Shown here: positions 35,518-44,119 of the stretch, piece after piece
Numbering within the stretch: position 1 is the stretch's first letter
How the letters are laid out: every line of letters starts with the position of its first letter
From: Methylobacterium jeotgali
Lineage (GTDB): Bacteria > Pseudomonadota > Alphaproteobacteria > Rhizobiales > Beijerinckiaceae
Reading direction: 5' to 3'
NCBI RefSeq assembly: GCF_022179345.1
Contig: NZ_BPQR01000035.1
Span: 1-64,000 of the forward strand
Length of the DNA: 64,000 bases
Translations under genes and position numbers: made by a program
Notes under the pieces: generated by a model
Database searches by the model: none
What the model saw: only the letters and a program-made list of their open reading frames with translations
Told to the model about the DNA's origin: nothing

Positions 35518-38500
35518 ATGGCCTCCACCGCCTCCGTCGCCCCGCAGAAGCCCCCCGCTCCGCCGCCGCAGCCCCAGAAGCCGGCGCCCGAGGCGCAGCG
35601 CTTCCCCGGCCCGCCGGCCGAGCAGACCACGGCTGAGCAGGCCAAGGCGGATCCGGCCAAGGCCGGTCCGGTCGAGACCGCGGCCGCCGCGGCGCCCCAG
35701 GCCCGGCCCGCCAACGAGAACGCGCCTCAGGCCGCCGCGCCCGAGGCTCCGGCCTCCCCCGCCCCGGAGCCGGTGGCGCCGGAGCGGGCGCGGCAGATCG
35801 CCGACTGGGCGGCGAACCGGTCCGACCACAGTGGCGGCTTCCTCGGCTTCGGCGGCACGGATTCGAGCGAGAAGACCCGCGACGCGCTGACCGGCCGCTC
35901 CGAGCTCGGCCCGATGAGCGCCGGCGAGCAGCGCGTCCTCGCCGACCGGATGATCGAGCGCTGGGAGGCGGGCAAGGGCGATGGCGCCTCGGGCCCCGCC
36001 CGGCTCGTGGAGGCTCTGAGCGACGCGCCCGAGAGCCGCGCCCTCCTCGGCGAGCGCCTGGCCTCGCGGGCGGCGGCGATCGACCGCGACACCCCCTTCG
36101 ACCCCGCCAAGCCCGACGAGAACTGGGGCGAGCGCCTGCGCGCGGGCAGCTACGCCCGCCAGGCGGTCGCGGCGGCGGGCCCCGCCGACGACCCGGCCGC
36201 GAAGGGGCGTCTCGCGGCCACCGTGACGGCCCTCGGACCCGAGGCGGCCGGCGGCTTCGCCAACGCCCTCGCCGCCGACGGGATCGGCCTCTACGCGCCC
36301 GGCGGCAGCGACCTCGCCCGGACCCTCGACGCGTCGGCCACCGCCGCGCCCGATGCCCGGGCGGCCTTCGTGCAGAACGCCTTCGCCCGCACCGACGCGA
36401 GCCGCTACGCCGAGCCCGATCTCCAGAGGGCCATGGCCGGGGCGCTCGCGCGGGAATGGAATCCGGACGACCCGGCGGCGGCCGGTCGCGACGCGGAGCG
36501 GCTCTCCGGCATCCTCGCCACCGACCAGGGCCGGCGCCTGCTCGGGGCCGGGGGCGAGGACGGACCGTCGCTGGAGACCCGCGTCAACGCGCTGGCGACG
36601 GTGCGCGCCGACCCGTCGATCACCGGCGACGTCCTCAAGCGCACCGACGATCCCTGGACGAATCCGGCGGTGATCGCGCCGAGCGCCCAGGCGAGCGCCC
36701 GGCAGTATCTCGACAACCGGGGCGACGCCCCCGTCGCGCTGTCGGGGAGCGACCTCGACAACACCGTCGGCACGGCGATGGGGCTGCCCCCCGCTCTGCC
36801 GCCGGGCACCGACCCGGCGCAGGCCGAGGCGGCGGCGGCGCGGGGGCAGTTCAGCTACTTCGCCACGGGCGACTCGGCCGAGCCGGTCAAGGCCGTCGCC
36901 GACCAGATCCGCGCGGTGGCCGGCGACGGCCCGGCGAACGTGACGGTCCTGCCCGTCACCTATTCCGACGGCAAGACCGGGCCGGTGCAGCTGCCTCTGT
37001 TCCGGGTCTCCGATCCGTCGGGAGCCGAGCGCTTCGTCGACAACACCGGCCGGCGCTACGACAGCTTCGAGGACTGGCGCACCAACAACGTGCTGCCGCC
37101 GGGCACGCAGGTCTATCCGGAGAACGGGCACCTCGCGGCCGGGCCGGACGGGCGCGTGGCGCTCGGCCAGGAGAACACGCCGAAGACCGTCGACACGTTC
37201 GGCGAGCATCTCACCTCGGTCGTGGACAAGGTGGCCCTCGTCGGCGGCATCGTCGCCGGCGGCGTGCTCATCGTCGGCACCGGCGGTCTCGCGACGCCGG
37301 TCGTGGCGGGAGCCGCCGCCGTCGCGGTGGGCGCGGGCGCCTGGGGCGCCTATCGCAGCGGCAGCGAGCTCGTGGATCGCGGGCAGCACGGCCAGTCGCT
37401 GAATCCGATCACCGACGCGGACGCCCGCGGCCTCTGGCTGAACCTCGGGGCGAGCGTCGCCTCGGTCGGCGCCTTCGGCAGCGCCGCGCGCCTCGCCCAG
37501 CTCGGCCAGGCGGGCCGCGCCGTGGCGCCGCTTGAGGCCTCGCTTCACGGCTACGTCCAGGCGGGCTCCTTCGCCCTCGACACCGCGGCGGTCGCCGACC
37601 AGGGGGTGAGCACCGCCCGCAACTGGGACCGGATGAGCGGGGAGGAGCGGGCCACCTCGATCCTCCAGATGGGCTTCTGGGGCGTCGGGGCCGGCGTCGG
37701 CATGCGGGCGTCCGGCACTCGCAACCCCGGCGACATGTTCAACCCGATCACGGTCCGCGACAACATCCTGGCGGCGAACCGGCCCCCGGTCTCGGCCGAT
37801 CCGGCGCTCGCGGGTGACGCCGTCAAGATCGACTTCGACCCGGCGTCCGGCGTCGTCCGCGGCATCCGCCACGGGCCTGAGGCGACGCCGGCCGACATCG
37901 ATCTCCACGCCCGCACCGCGGAGGGCATCCAGCGCAGCCTCACCCTGGAGGGGCAGGTCGCCCGCCTGTTCTCGGGGCGGAACGATCCGCCGCCCGGCAG
38001 CGTCGGCTGGGCGGCGCGCCAGGACATCGCCAAGGTCCGCGAGCGCCTCGACACGCGCCTGCGTGAGCTCGATGCCCCCGGTCTGACGCCCGAGCGGCGC
38101 GCCGAGATCGAGCACGCCAACGGGGTCGACCGCGCCCATCTCGACGCGCTCTCCGGCGAGGTCTCCTCCTTCGCCCGCGATCCCGACGCGGCGACGATCG
38201 ACGCCCGCAACAGCAAGCGCAAGCGCGTGGAGGACGGTGCCGGCCCGGCCCCGAAGCGGAGCGGCGGCTACGACATCGAGGCGGAGCGCGCCAAGCTCCC
38301 GGTCGGCGAGACCACGCGGGAGGTCGGCGGCAACCGCGTGACCTACACCGTCAACGCCGAGCACAACCCGACCCAGGTCGACCTCTACCTGACCGAGATT
38401 CCGCCGAGCAAGAAGCGCTCCTCCGAGGAGAACCGGATGACCGCCGAGGTCGGCCGCTCCGGCGGCCGCGGGCGCGACACCCGCGAGGAGCGCGACAATG

Positions 38501-38904
38501 GCGGCCACATCGCCGGCTTCCAGTTCCTCCACGAGCAGGGTCTGATCAACCAGTTCCCGCAGAACGAGGATTTCAACCAGCGCGTCTTCAACGAGATCGA
38601 CGGCGAGGTCCGCCAGTGGGTCGAGCAGGGCGCGCATGTCCACACCCGCTTCACGATCGGCGACGGCGACACGCCCGAGACCCGGACCTGGGGCGGCAAG
38701 CGCCCGAGCCACGTCACCGTCCAGTACGAGGTCACCGACCCCAAGACCGGCGAAGTGATCTACAGGACCGACGTGGCCCGGTTCGAGAACGAGGCCGGCC
38801 AGGAGTTCGACGGCTACAAGGACGGCCTGATCGAGGCGGGGGGCAACCCGAACGCCAAGATCGACGTTGCCGCCCGGATGCGCGAGGCCCTCGGCCTGGA
38901 GTAG
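35518..38904 (+). CDS. Large T3SS effector candidate with C-terminal DNA/RNA non-specific endonuclease domain
   Basis: 1128 residues. The N-terminal 95 residues are disordered and Pro/Ala/Gln-rich, as in many T3SS signals. An all-helical region with a DUF4781-like central part follows, including a long hydrophobic stretch at about 571-611. The C-terminus (about 930-1128) resembles Endonuclea_NS_2 nucleases: GGHIAGF with His997, then NEDFNQ (Asn1016 and Asn1020), then HVTVQYEV. Just before it, residues 900-914 (KRKR, nine residues, KR) form a bipartite nuclear-localisation-like motif. It is 58 bases after sctV and is followed by an immunity-like gene. Substrate and target are inferred. Confidence 0.7.
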   Translation: MASTASVAPQKPPAPPPQPQKPAPEAQRFPGPPAEQTTAEQAKADPAKAGPVETAAAAAPQARPANENAPQAAAPEAPASPAPEPVAPERARQIADWAANRSDHSGGFLGFGGTDSSEKTRDALTGRSELGPMSAGEQRVLADRMIERWEAGKGDGASGPARLVEALSDAPESRALLGERLASRAAAIDRDTPFDPAKPDENWGERLRAGSYARQAVAAAGPADDPAAKGRLAATVTALGPEAAGGFANALAADGIGLYAPGGSDLARTLDASATAAPDARAAFVQNAFARTDASRYAEPDLQRAMAGALAREWNPDDPAAAGRDAERLSGILATDQGRRLLGAGGEDGPSLETRVNALATVRADPSITGDVLKRTDDPWTNPAVIAPSAQASARQYLDNRGDAPVALSGSDLDNTVGTAMGLPPALPPGTDPAQAEAAAARGQFSYFATGDSAEPVKAVADQIRAVAGDGPANVTVLPVTYSDGKTGPVQLPLFRVSDPSGAERFVDNTGRRYDSFEDWRTNNVLPPGTQVYPENGHLAAGPDGRVALGQENTPKTVDTFGEHLTSVVDKVALVGGIVAGGVLIVGTGGLATPVVAGAAAVAVGAGAWGAYRSGSELVDRGQHGQSLNPITDADARGLWLNLGASVASVGAFGSAARLAQLGQAGRAVAPLEASLHGYVQAGSFALDTAAVADQGVSTARNWDRMSGEERATSILQMGFWGVGAGVGMRASGTRNPGDMFNPITVRDNILAANRPPVSADPALAGDAVKIDFDPASGVVRGIRHGPEATPADIDLHARTAEGIQRSLTLEGQVARLFSGRNDPPPGSVGWAARQDIAKVRERLDTRLRELDAPGLTPERRAEIEHANGVDRAHLDALSGEVSSFARDPDAATIDARNSKRKRVEDGAGPAPKRSGGYDIEAERAKLPVGETTREVGGNRVTYTVNAEHNPTQVDLYLTEIPPSKKRSSEENRMTAEVGRSGGRGRDTREERDNGGHIAGFQFLHEQGLINQFPQNEDFNQRVFNEIDGEVRQWVEQGAHVHTRFTIGDGDTPETRTWGGKRPSHVTVQYEVTDPKTGEVIYRTDVARFENEAGQEFDGYKDGLIEAGGNPNAKIDVAARMREALGLE

Positions 38905-38937
38905 CGGCCGCGGCGGCTGGAACGGAGGGAGACGGGC

Positions 38938-39327
38938 TTGAGCGAGCAAGGCACCATCGAGGCGCTGCATCACGAGATCGGCCGGCTCATCGTCCACGAC
39001 GAGGCCTTCCTGGAGCTGCCCTGGACGAGCCTCGCCCTCGTGGCGACGATGCGCGACGAGACCACCGTGCAGCTCCACGGCTACGCCTATCTCGAGGACG
39101 GCAAGACGGAGGCGGTGACGCCGCGTGCCTCGACGGTGGCGCAGCGCTTCGTCGAGCTGCACCACGCCGCGCGCGAGCGCGACCCCCGGCCCTGGAAGGC
39201 GGCCCTCGTGCAGATCTGGCGCTCGAGCGCGAAGGTGAGCTTCTTCTTCGAGTACGACGACGCGGCGCGCTGGAAGGTGACGCCCCTCAACTACCAGACG
39301 ATGCGCGAGGAGCTGCGGCCGAAATAG
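38938..39327 (+). CDS. Immunity protein candidate, YezG/DUF600-like
   Basis: 129 residues from a TTG at 38938 with an AGGGAG site 6 bases upstream. The C-terminal pattern SFFFEYDDAARWKVTPLNY resembles YezG-type proteins, which neutralise the nuclease toxin YeeF in Bacillus. It follows the nuclease-domain protein by 33 bases, the typical toxin-immunity order. A dedicated T3SS chaperone is the main alternative, but such chaperones are usually acidic and lack this beta-strand-rich motif. Confidence 0.55.
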   Translation: MSEQGTIEALHHEIGRLIVHDEAFLELPWTSLALVATMRDETTVQLHGYAYLEDGKTEAVTPRASTVAQRFVELHHAARERDPRPWKAALVQIWRSSAKVSFFFEYDDAARWKVTPLNYQTMREELRPK

Positions 39328-39380
39328 CCGGGGAGGTCGCCACGCCGGCCGCGCGAACGACCCGGTTCCGTCACCCGGAA

Positions 39381-39403
39381 AGGACCGTCCCCACGGCGGT
39401 CCT
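39381..39403. terminator. Hairpin between the immunity gene and the convergent response regulator
   Basis: Arms AGGACCG (39381-39387) and CGGTCCT (39397-39403) surround a 9-base loop in a 96-base convergent gap. There is no T tract. Confidence 0.35.
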
Positions 39404-39423
39404 CGACCTGTCGGTGGTGCCCC

Positions 39424-40320
39424 TCAGGCGCTGCCTTCGCGCTCGCCGCCCTGGCTGAGGCTGACGGCGATCGCCGCCGCGACCACGGCGATCTGCGTCT
39501 CCGGAGGCTGCGGATCGGCGGCGAGGCTCGCGGCGATCGCCGGGAGCGTCGGAGCCGCAATCCCCTCCTCGCTCGCCAGCGCCACGGCGACGCGGGCGGC
39601 CATGATCGCGGCCTGCGGCACCTCGGGCAGGTCGATCGGCTGGTCCTCCTCGGTCTCCAGCACGTAGCCGGTGCCGCGGACGGTCCGCACCTTCGGCGTC
39701 GCCCCCGAGCCCATCAGGTGTCCGCGCAGCCGGTAGATGCCGACCTCGATGGCGTTCGAGGAGACCTCGTCCTCGAAGCTGTAGAGCCCCTCCTCGAGGA
39801 CGCCCTTGGCGACCGTCTTGCCGGAGCGGCGGATCAGCATCTCGAGGATGCAGGTCTCCCGCCGCGGCATCCGCAGGAGCTTGCCGTCGACCCGCGCCTC
39901 GCGGCTCGCCGGATCGAAGGTGACGTTGCCGGCCTTGAGCACCGGGTCGAGGGCCGCCACCGGGCGGCGCAGCACGGCCCGGACCCGCGCCACGAGCTCG
40001 TCCAGCGGCATCGGCTTGAGCATGTAGTCGTCGGCGCCCGCGTTCAGCCCCTCGACCCGCTGGTCGACGGCATCGTGCTCGGCGGTGACGATCAGGATCG
40101 GCGCGGCGTTGCCGGCCCGGCGCTGGGCGCGCACCCAGTCGAGGCCGTCGCCGTCGGGCAGCATGCGGTCGACGAGGATCGCGTCGTAGGGCGCGACCGA
40201 GACCGAATCGCCGGCATCGGCGAGGCAGGGAGCGTGATCGACGACGAAGCCCTCGTCGCGCAGCACGCCGCCGATCGCGCGGGCGCAGTCCCGGTTGTCC
40301 TCGACCATCAGTATCCGCAT
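39424..40320 (-). CDS. Orphan OmpR-type response regulator (TtsI analogue candidate)
   Basis: 298 residues. The receiver (1-118) has VEDN, phospho-acceptor Asp51 in ILVDRMLP and Lys in YMLKP; the winged helix (about 130-225) has SSNAIEVGIYRLRGHL and TVRGTGYVLE. A C-terminal extension of about 75 Ala-rich residues is atypical for the family. No kinase gene is adjacent. Rhizobial TtsI is an orphan regulator of this family encoded within the T3SS locus that binds tts boxes; four strong tts-like boxes lie within 13 kb. The assignment as their regulator is inferred. Confidence 0.85.
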   Translation of the reverse strand: MRILMVEDNRDCARAIGGVLRDEGFVVDHAPCLADAGDSVSVAPYDAILVDRMLPDGDGLDWVRAQRRAGNAAPILIVTAEHDAVDQRVEGLNAGADDYMLKPMPLDELVARVRAVLRRPVAALDPVLKAGNVTFDPASREARVDGKLLRMPRRETCILEMLIRRSGKTVAKGVLEEGLYSFEDEVSSNAIEVGIYRLRGHLMGSGATPKVRTVRGTGYVLETEEDQPIDLPEVPQAAIMAARVAVALASEEGIAAPTLPAIAASLAADPQPPETQIAVVAAAIAVSLSQGGEREGSA

Positions 40321-40580
40321 CGATCTTCGTCCTCACGCCTATGAAGTCCGGGTCGTGATTCCGGCAAGTCGAGGGTCTGCCCGTCAGCGCAGGAGAGAAC
40401 GCTTCCGTCTGGATCCCCGCTTCGCGGGTTCTATAGGCTGTCCGTCTATCGCGGATAGCCTGCGGTCATCAGGTTTGATCGCATTAATCAGTCACAAACA
40501 AGCCTTGTATGGCCTGTCCAATCGTGCTTGACTGATTCTCTGCTAAAGTTAGCTCGCTAAACATTATGCCAGAATGGTGA
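40321..40580. other. AT-rich intergenic patch upstream of the orphan response regulator
   Basis: No gene is seen. Bases 40430-40580 are much poorer in GC than the surroundings. A dyad AATCAGTCA (40486-40494) / TGACTGATT (40529-40537) and a smaller one near 40435-40460 (CTATAGGC, CGGATAGCC) are present. This could be the regulator's promoter region or a small RNA; neither can be decided by eye. Confidence 0.35.
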
Positions 40581-40610
40581 AGGGCGGCGGATCCGATGAT
40601 CCGCCGCCCT
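40581..40610 (-). terminator. Perfect 13-bp hairpin after the NopE-like gene
   Basis: Arms at 40581-40593 and 40598-40610 are exactly complementary, with a CGAT loop, 46 bases beyond the stop of the minus-strand effector gene. There is no clear T tract. Confidence 0.5.
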
Positions 40611-40656
40611 CCCTTCCTTGGGGGTCGGGCCGTGCTCCTCGGCGCGGCCGACGACG

Positions 40657-41805
40657 TCAGGCCGCCGCCTCGGCCGCGTCGACGACGCTCTGGTCGACCG
40701 GCTTGCCGTCGCGGGTCTGCCAGGCGCCGCCGTCCTCGTAGATCGTGAGGGCGCCGTCATGCTCGAGGTCGTCGAGCGTCCGGCCGGCGTTCGACTGCTT
40801 CACCTCGAGGTTGTTCGCGCCGTCATGCGTGTCGCCGAGGCCGGTGACCTGGATGGCGTTGTCGCCGTTGGTGATGGTCAGCTTCGAGGAGAAGGTGGTG
40901 CCGTTCTCGCCGCCGGGCACGGTTCCGACGGTGATCTTGGTGCCGTCGTCGAGCTGGAAGGTGGTGTCCTTCTTGAAGTCGAAGTCGGTCTTGCCGTCAC
41001 CATCCTTGTCGACATGGGGGTCGCCCCAGACCTTGGTGGTCTTGCCGGTCTCGTTGTTGGTCACCGTCCAGCTGGCGTCCTTCTCGTTCGCCTTGACGGT
41101 GTACTTGTCGCCGAGCTGGATCGTCGCCTCGCCGTCCTTGACCTCGTGGCTCCAGACGCCGCTGTTGCCGGTCGCCTGAGCCGAGCTCTCGTCCGGACGC
41201 GGCGCGTTCTGGGCCGTGGGCGCGGAGCCGCCGGCCGAGCCCGAGCCGCCCGGCGCGCCGTTGGCGCAGCTGCCCTTGGAGCCGCCGGCCGACCCGCCCG
41301 CGGGCGCCTCGGCCTTGAGCTTCGACATCAGCTCCGCGATGCCGTCGAGCAGGGCGTTCTTGGCGCCCTTGGGCAGGGCGGAATCGGCGACCCGGTCGGC
41401 GATCTCCTGGAAGCCGCTCATCAGATCCTGCGGGCTCGCAGGCGCGTCGCCCTCGGCGCCGCCGGTGGCCGCGGCCTCGCGGGCGCCGCCCGCCGAGCCC
41501 GAGCGCTCGCCGCGTCCGGCGTTCCGCGCCGGGGAGGTGTCCTCCGACGAGGCGCCCTCGGAGGCGGCACCCTGGGAGGCTGCGGCGAAGCCCTCGGCGA
41601 AGCCGTCGATGAGGGCGCGCTTCTCGTCGGGGTTCCGGGTCTCCTTGACGTCGGCGAGGAAGGCCTGGCCGCCGGAGCGCGGCGCGCGCTCCTGGCCGAG
41701 CAGGGCGTCGAGGAAGTTGCGCGCCGCCGTGGCGCCGTTCTCGGAGAGGTGGGAGGCGCCGAGCGCGCCGTTGGCGCCGGGCAGGTTCGAGACACCGAGG
41801 GTCAT
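40657..41805 (-). CDS. NopE-type self-cleaving T3SS effector candidate (DUF1521 domain)
   Basis: 382 residues. An N-terminal helical half (about 1-165) is followed by a Gly/Ser/Ala-rich linker with a single Cys180, then a DUF1521-type domain (about 215-375). The sequence GDPHVD at 261-266 is the motif at which Bradyrhizobium NopE1 cuts itself when calcium is present, and it is followed by an acidic DKDGDGKTDFD stretch that could bind the metal. NopE proteins are secreted by the rhizobial T3SS into host cells. A tts-like box lies 134 bases upstream. Start at an ATG with AGCGGAG-type site. Confidence 0.8.
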   Translation of the reverse strand: MTLGVSNLPGANGALGASHLSENGATAARNFLDALLGQERAPRSGGQAFLADVKETRNPDEKRALIDGFAEGFAAASQGAASEGASSEDTSPARNAGRGERSGSAGGAREAAATGGAEGDAPASPQDLMSGFQEIADRVADSALPKGAKNALLDGIAELMSKLKAEAPAGGSAGGSKGSCANGAPGGSGSAGGSAPTAQNAPRPDESSAQATGNSGVWSHEVKDGEATIQLGDKYTVKANEKDASWTVTNNETGKTTKVWGDPHVDKDGDGKTDFDFKKDTTFQLDDGTKITVGTVPGGENGTTFSSKLTITNGDNAIQVTGLGDTHDGANNLEVKQSNAGRTLDDLEHDGALTIYEDGGAWQTRDGKPVDQSVVDAAEAAA

Positions 41806-41938
41806 GGTTGAGCTCCGCTCAGGATGGATGGGCCTTAAGGTCCCTCGCGCGCCGGGCCTGCCGCCGCGTCCGGGACCGCTGATCCGAGCCGGCCGGCCGG
41901 CGCCTCGAACGGCGCCCCCGACCTGCCTGCGGAGACAG

Positions 41939-41970
41939 GGTTAGGAAGACCAGCTTTCGGCAACCTGACG
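41939..41970 (-). promoter_or_regulatory. tts-box-like element upstream of the NopE-like gene
   Basis: On the minus strand it reads CGTCAGGTT, G, CCGAAAGCT, then CTTCCTAACC at the end, and is the best match to the rhizobial tts consensus in the window. It lies in the 454-base gap 41806-42259, which holds no convincing gene but carries two divergently oriented boxes. Confidence 0.65.
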
Positions 41971-42179
41971 GGGCGCGGCCCCGATCGCATTCCCGCGCAT
42001 GCCCGCGGGGCCGGAGGGCGTCGTTGAGTTGATCCCCGCGCGCGAGGAGCGGATCGACCGCAGGCCCGATTTTTTCGCCGTCGACCGCGCGAAGAGACCC
42101 GTTGCCGGCAAGAAGATCGACGTGTCTCGACCGGGGATCGTCTGCGGTGTTCGAGACATCGTCGGAGATCTGCTTGATT

Positions 42180-42211
42180 CGTCAGGTCGGCGTCAGGTCG
42201 AGCCGTTAGCC
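42180..42211 (+). promoter_or_regulatory. tts-box-like element upstream of the LysM/Cys-rich gene
   Basis: It begins CGTCAGGTCGG, continues CGTCAGGTCG and ends CCGTTAGCC. It matches the box before sctI at 25 of 32 positions and lies 49 bases before the ATG at 42260. Confidence 0.55.
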
Positions 42212-42259
42212 CTGATCCTCGGAAGCGTTCGCCGGAACGCGAGAGGCCGGGGGGCCCGC

Positions 42260-44119
42260 ATGCCGAAGGTCATCGACAAGCCGCAGGCCGCCCGCGCCGC
42301 CGAGCCCGCCCCCGAAGAGGAGGCCGGCACCCACTGGCCGGCGAGCCTGGAGCGGGCCGCTCCGCCCCCGGAGCCTGTCAAGCAGCAGAGCGCGGGCGGT
42401 GCCGGGCCGGTCTCGGCCGCCGCGGTGTCCTCCACCTCCTCCGCCGGCGCCAGCCCCGCGGCCGGGGCCGATCCGGCCAACGACAACGTCGTGCGCCACA
42501 CGGTGCAGGAGGGAGACTCGCTCTGGAGCATCTCCCGCCAGTACGACCGGCCCTTTCCCGAGGTGCTGAAGGCCAACCCGCAGTTCCGCGATCCGGACCT
42601 CATCCATCCGGGCGAGACCGTCAACGTGCCGATGGGCGCCCCGCGCCAGGCGCCCCCGGCCCCACCGGCCGCCGTTCCCCCCGCCCCGCCCCCGGCCCCT
42701 CCGCAGGAGCCGCCCCGGGGCTCGGACACGCCGGGCCGGCCGGCGCCGCCCTCCGCCCCTCCGCTCGCGTCGCCGGACGTTCCGCCGGCCGCGCCGGGAC
42801 CGGCGCCCGAGACGCCGCCGGGACCGACGCCCCCCACGGGCGCGCCGCCCTCGGGCGAGGCCTCCGGGCCGCCCTGCGGGATCGACGGCAGTCTCGGCTC
42901 GGCCTGCGCCGCCAACACCAACGTGCCCTGCGGCGTCGATGTCGGGGTCGGCACCGCCTGCGGCGGCAACGCCTCCGCGCCCTGCGCCGCGAACGTGAGC
43001 GTCGGCCGGGCCTGCGGCGGCAACGTCTCGGGTCCCTGCGCGGCCAAGGCCAGCGAGGGCACCGCCTGCGGCGGCAAGGCGAGCGCCTGCGCCGCCGACG
43101 GCGGCCTCGGCTCGGTCTGCGCGGCCGATGCCGGCGCCTGCGGGGCCAATCTCGGGGCGGGCACCGCCTGCGGCGCCAAGGAGAGCGCCTGCGGGGCCAA
43201 TGCCAGCGGCGGCGTCGCCTGCGCCACCAATTTCGGCGCCTGCGGCACCAAGGCGACCGAGGGCAAGGCCTGCGGCGTCGACGGCAGCGTCTGCGGCTCG
43301 CGCTACAGCGGCCCGACCGTCTGCGGCGTCGACGGCAACCTCGCTTGCGGCGCCAAGGCGGGCGCGGGCGCGGCCGGCGGCGCGGTCGGCGCCTGCGGGG
43401 CCGATGCCGGGGTCCAGGTCTGCGGCACGGACGCCGATGCCTGCGGCGCGAACGTGGGCGCCGATGCCTGCGCGGCGGATGCCAACGCCTGCGCCGCCGA
43501 CGCCACGGTCGAGGCCTGCGCCGCCGACGCCAACGCCTGCGGCGCCGATACCGGGCTCGACGCCTGCGCAGCGGATGCGGGCGCCTGCGGGGCGGATGCG
43601 ACGGTCGACGTCTGCGCCGCCGATGCCGGGGCCTGCGGCGCCGATCTCGGGGTCGACGCCTGCGCGGCGGACGCCAACGCCTGCGGAGCCGACGCCACCG
43701 TCGAGGTCTGCGGCGCCGACGGCGCGGCCTGCGGCGCGGATGCGAGCGTCGAGGCCTGCGCGGCGGACGCCAACGCCTGCGGGGCGGACGCCAATGCCGA
43801 GGCCTGCGGCGCCGACGCCAATGCCTGCGCCGCCAACGCCGTGGCGGAAGCCTGCGCGGCCGATGCCAATGCCTGCGGGGCCAACGCCTCGGCCGACGCC
43901 TGCGTCGCGGATGCCGGAGCCTGCGCGGCGAACGCCACCGTCGAGGCCTGCGCGGCGGACGCCGACGCCTGCGCCGTTAAGGGCGGCGCCGATGTCTGCG
44001 CCGTCGATACCGGGCTCTGCGCGGTCAACGCCGGCGGGATCTGCGGCGTCGACGCGCCGCTCGGGGATCCCGTCTCCTTCTGCGCCATCAACGTGATCCC
44101 GCTGCTGCCCTCATGCTGA
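42260..44119 (+). CDS. LysM protein with about 49 cysteines in C-x-x-D/N repeats, likely radical SAM substrate
   Basis: 619 residues from an ATG at 42260 with a G-rich site; a longer frame from 41999 would run through the tts-like box. A disordered N-terminus is followed by a LysM domain (about 78-127, HTVQEGDSLWSISRQYDRPF), then a Pro-rich linker. From residue 206 to the C-terminal Cys619 there are about 49 cysteines, nearly all followed at +3 by Asp, Asn or Lys. The core has a 16-residue period with cysteines 7 and 9 apart (CAADANA then CGADTGLDA). There is no signal peptide. The next genes include a radical SAM/SPASM enzyme, so thioether crosslinking of Cys to Asp, as in freyrasin-type ranthipeptides, is inferred. 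Confidence 0.8.
   Translation: MPKVIDKPQAARAAEPAPEEEAGTHWPASLERAAPPPEPVKQQSAGGAGPVSAAAVSSTSSAGASPAAGADPANDNVVRHTVQEGDSLWSISRQYDRPFPEVLKANPQFRDPDLIHPGETVNVPMGAPRQAPPAPPAAVPPAPPPAPPQEPPRGSDTPGRPAPPSAPPLASPDVPPAAPGPAPETPPGPTPPTGAPPSGEASGPPCGIDGSLGSACAANTNVPCGVDVGVGTACGGNASAPCAANVSVGRACGGNVSGPCAAKASEGTACGGKASACAADGGLGSVCAADAGACGANLGAGTACGAKESACGANASGGVACATNFGACGTKATEGKACGVDGSVCGSRYSGPTVCGVDGNLACGAKAGAGAAGGAVGACGADAGVQVCGTDADACGANVGADACAADANACAADATVEACAADANACGADTGLDACAADAGACGADATVDVCAADAGACGADLGVDACAADANACGADATVEVCGADGAACGADASVEACAADANACGADANAEACGADANACAANAVAEACAADANACGANASADACVADAGACAANATVEACAADADACAVKGGADVCAVDTGLCAVNAGGICGVDAPLGDPVSFCAINVIPLLPSC
43460..43990 (+). repeat. 48-base tandem repeats encoding the C-x-x-D units
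   Basis: About eleven imperfect 48-base units encode paired cysteines spaced 7 and 9 residues. Codon-level variation with conserved residues suggests selection on the protein and not recent slippage alone. Confidence 0.7.

Noticed and set aside
41999-42259. Longer N-terminus for the LysM/Cys-rich protein
   Set aside because: It would run through the tts-like box and has no LysM-related features; the ATG at 42260 has a G-rich site and gives a sensible N-terminus.
43400-44000. Regular 48-base repeats resembling a CRISPR array
   Set aside because: Units are contiguous with no unique spacers, remain in frame and encode the C-x-x-D protein repeats.
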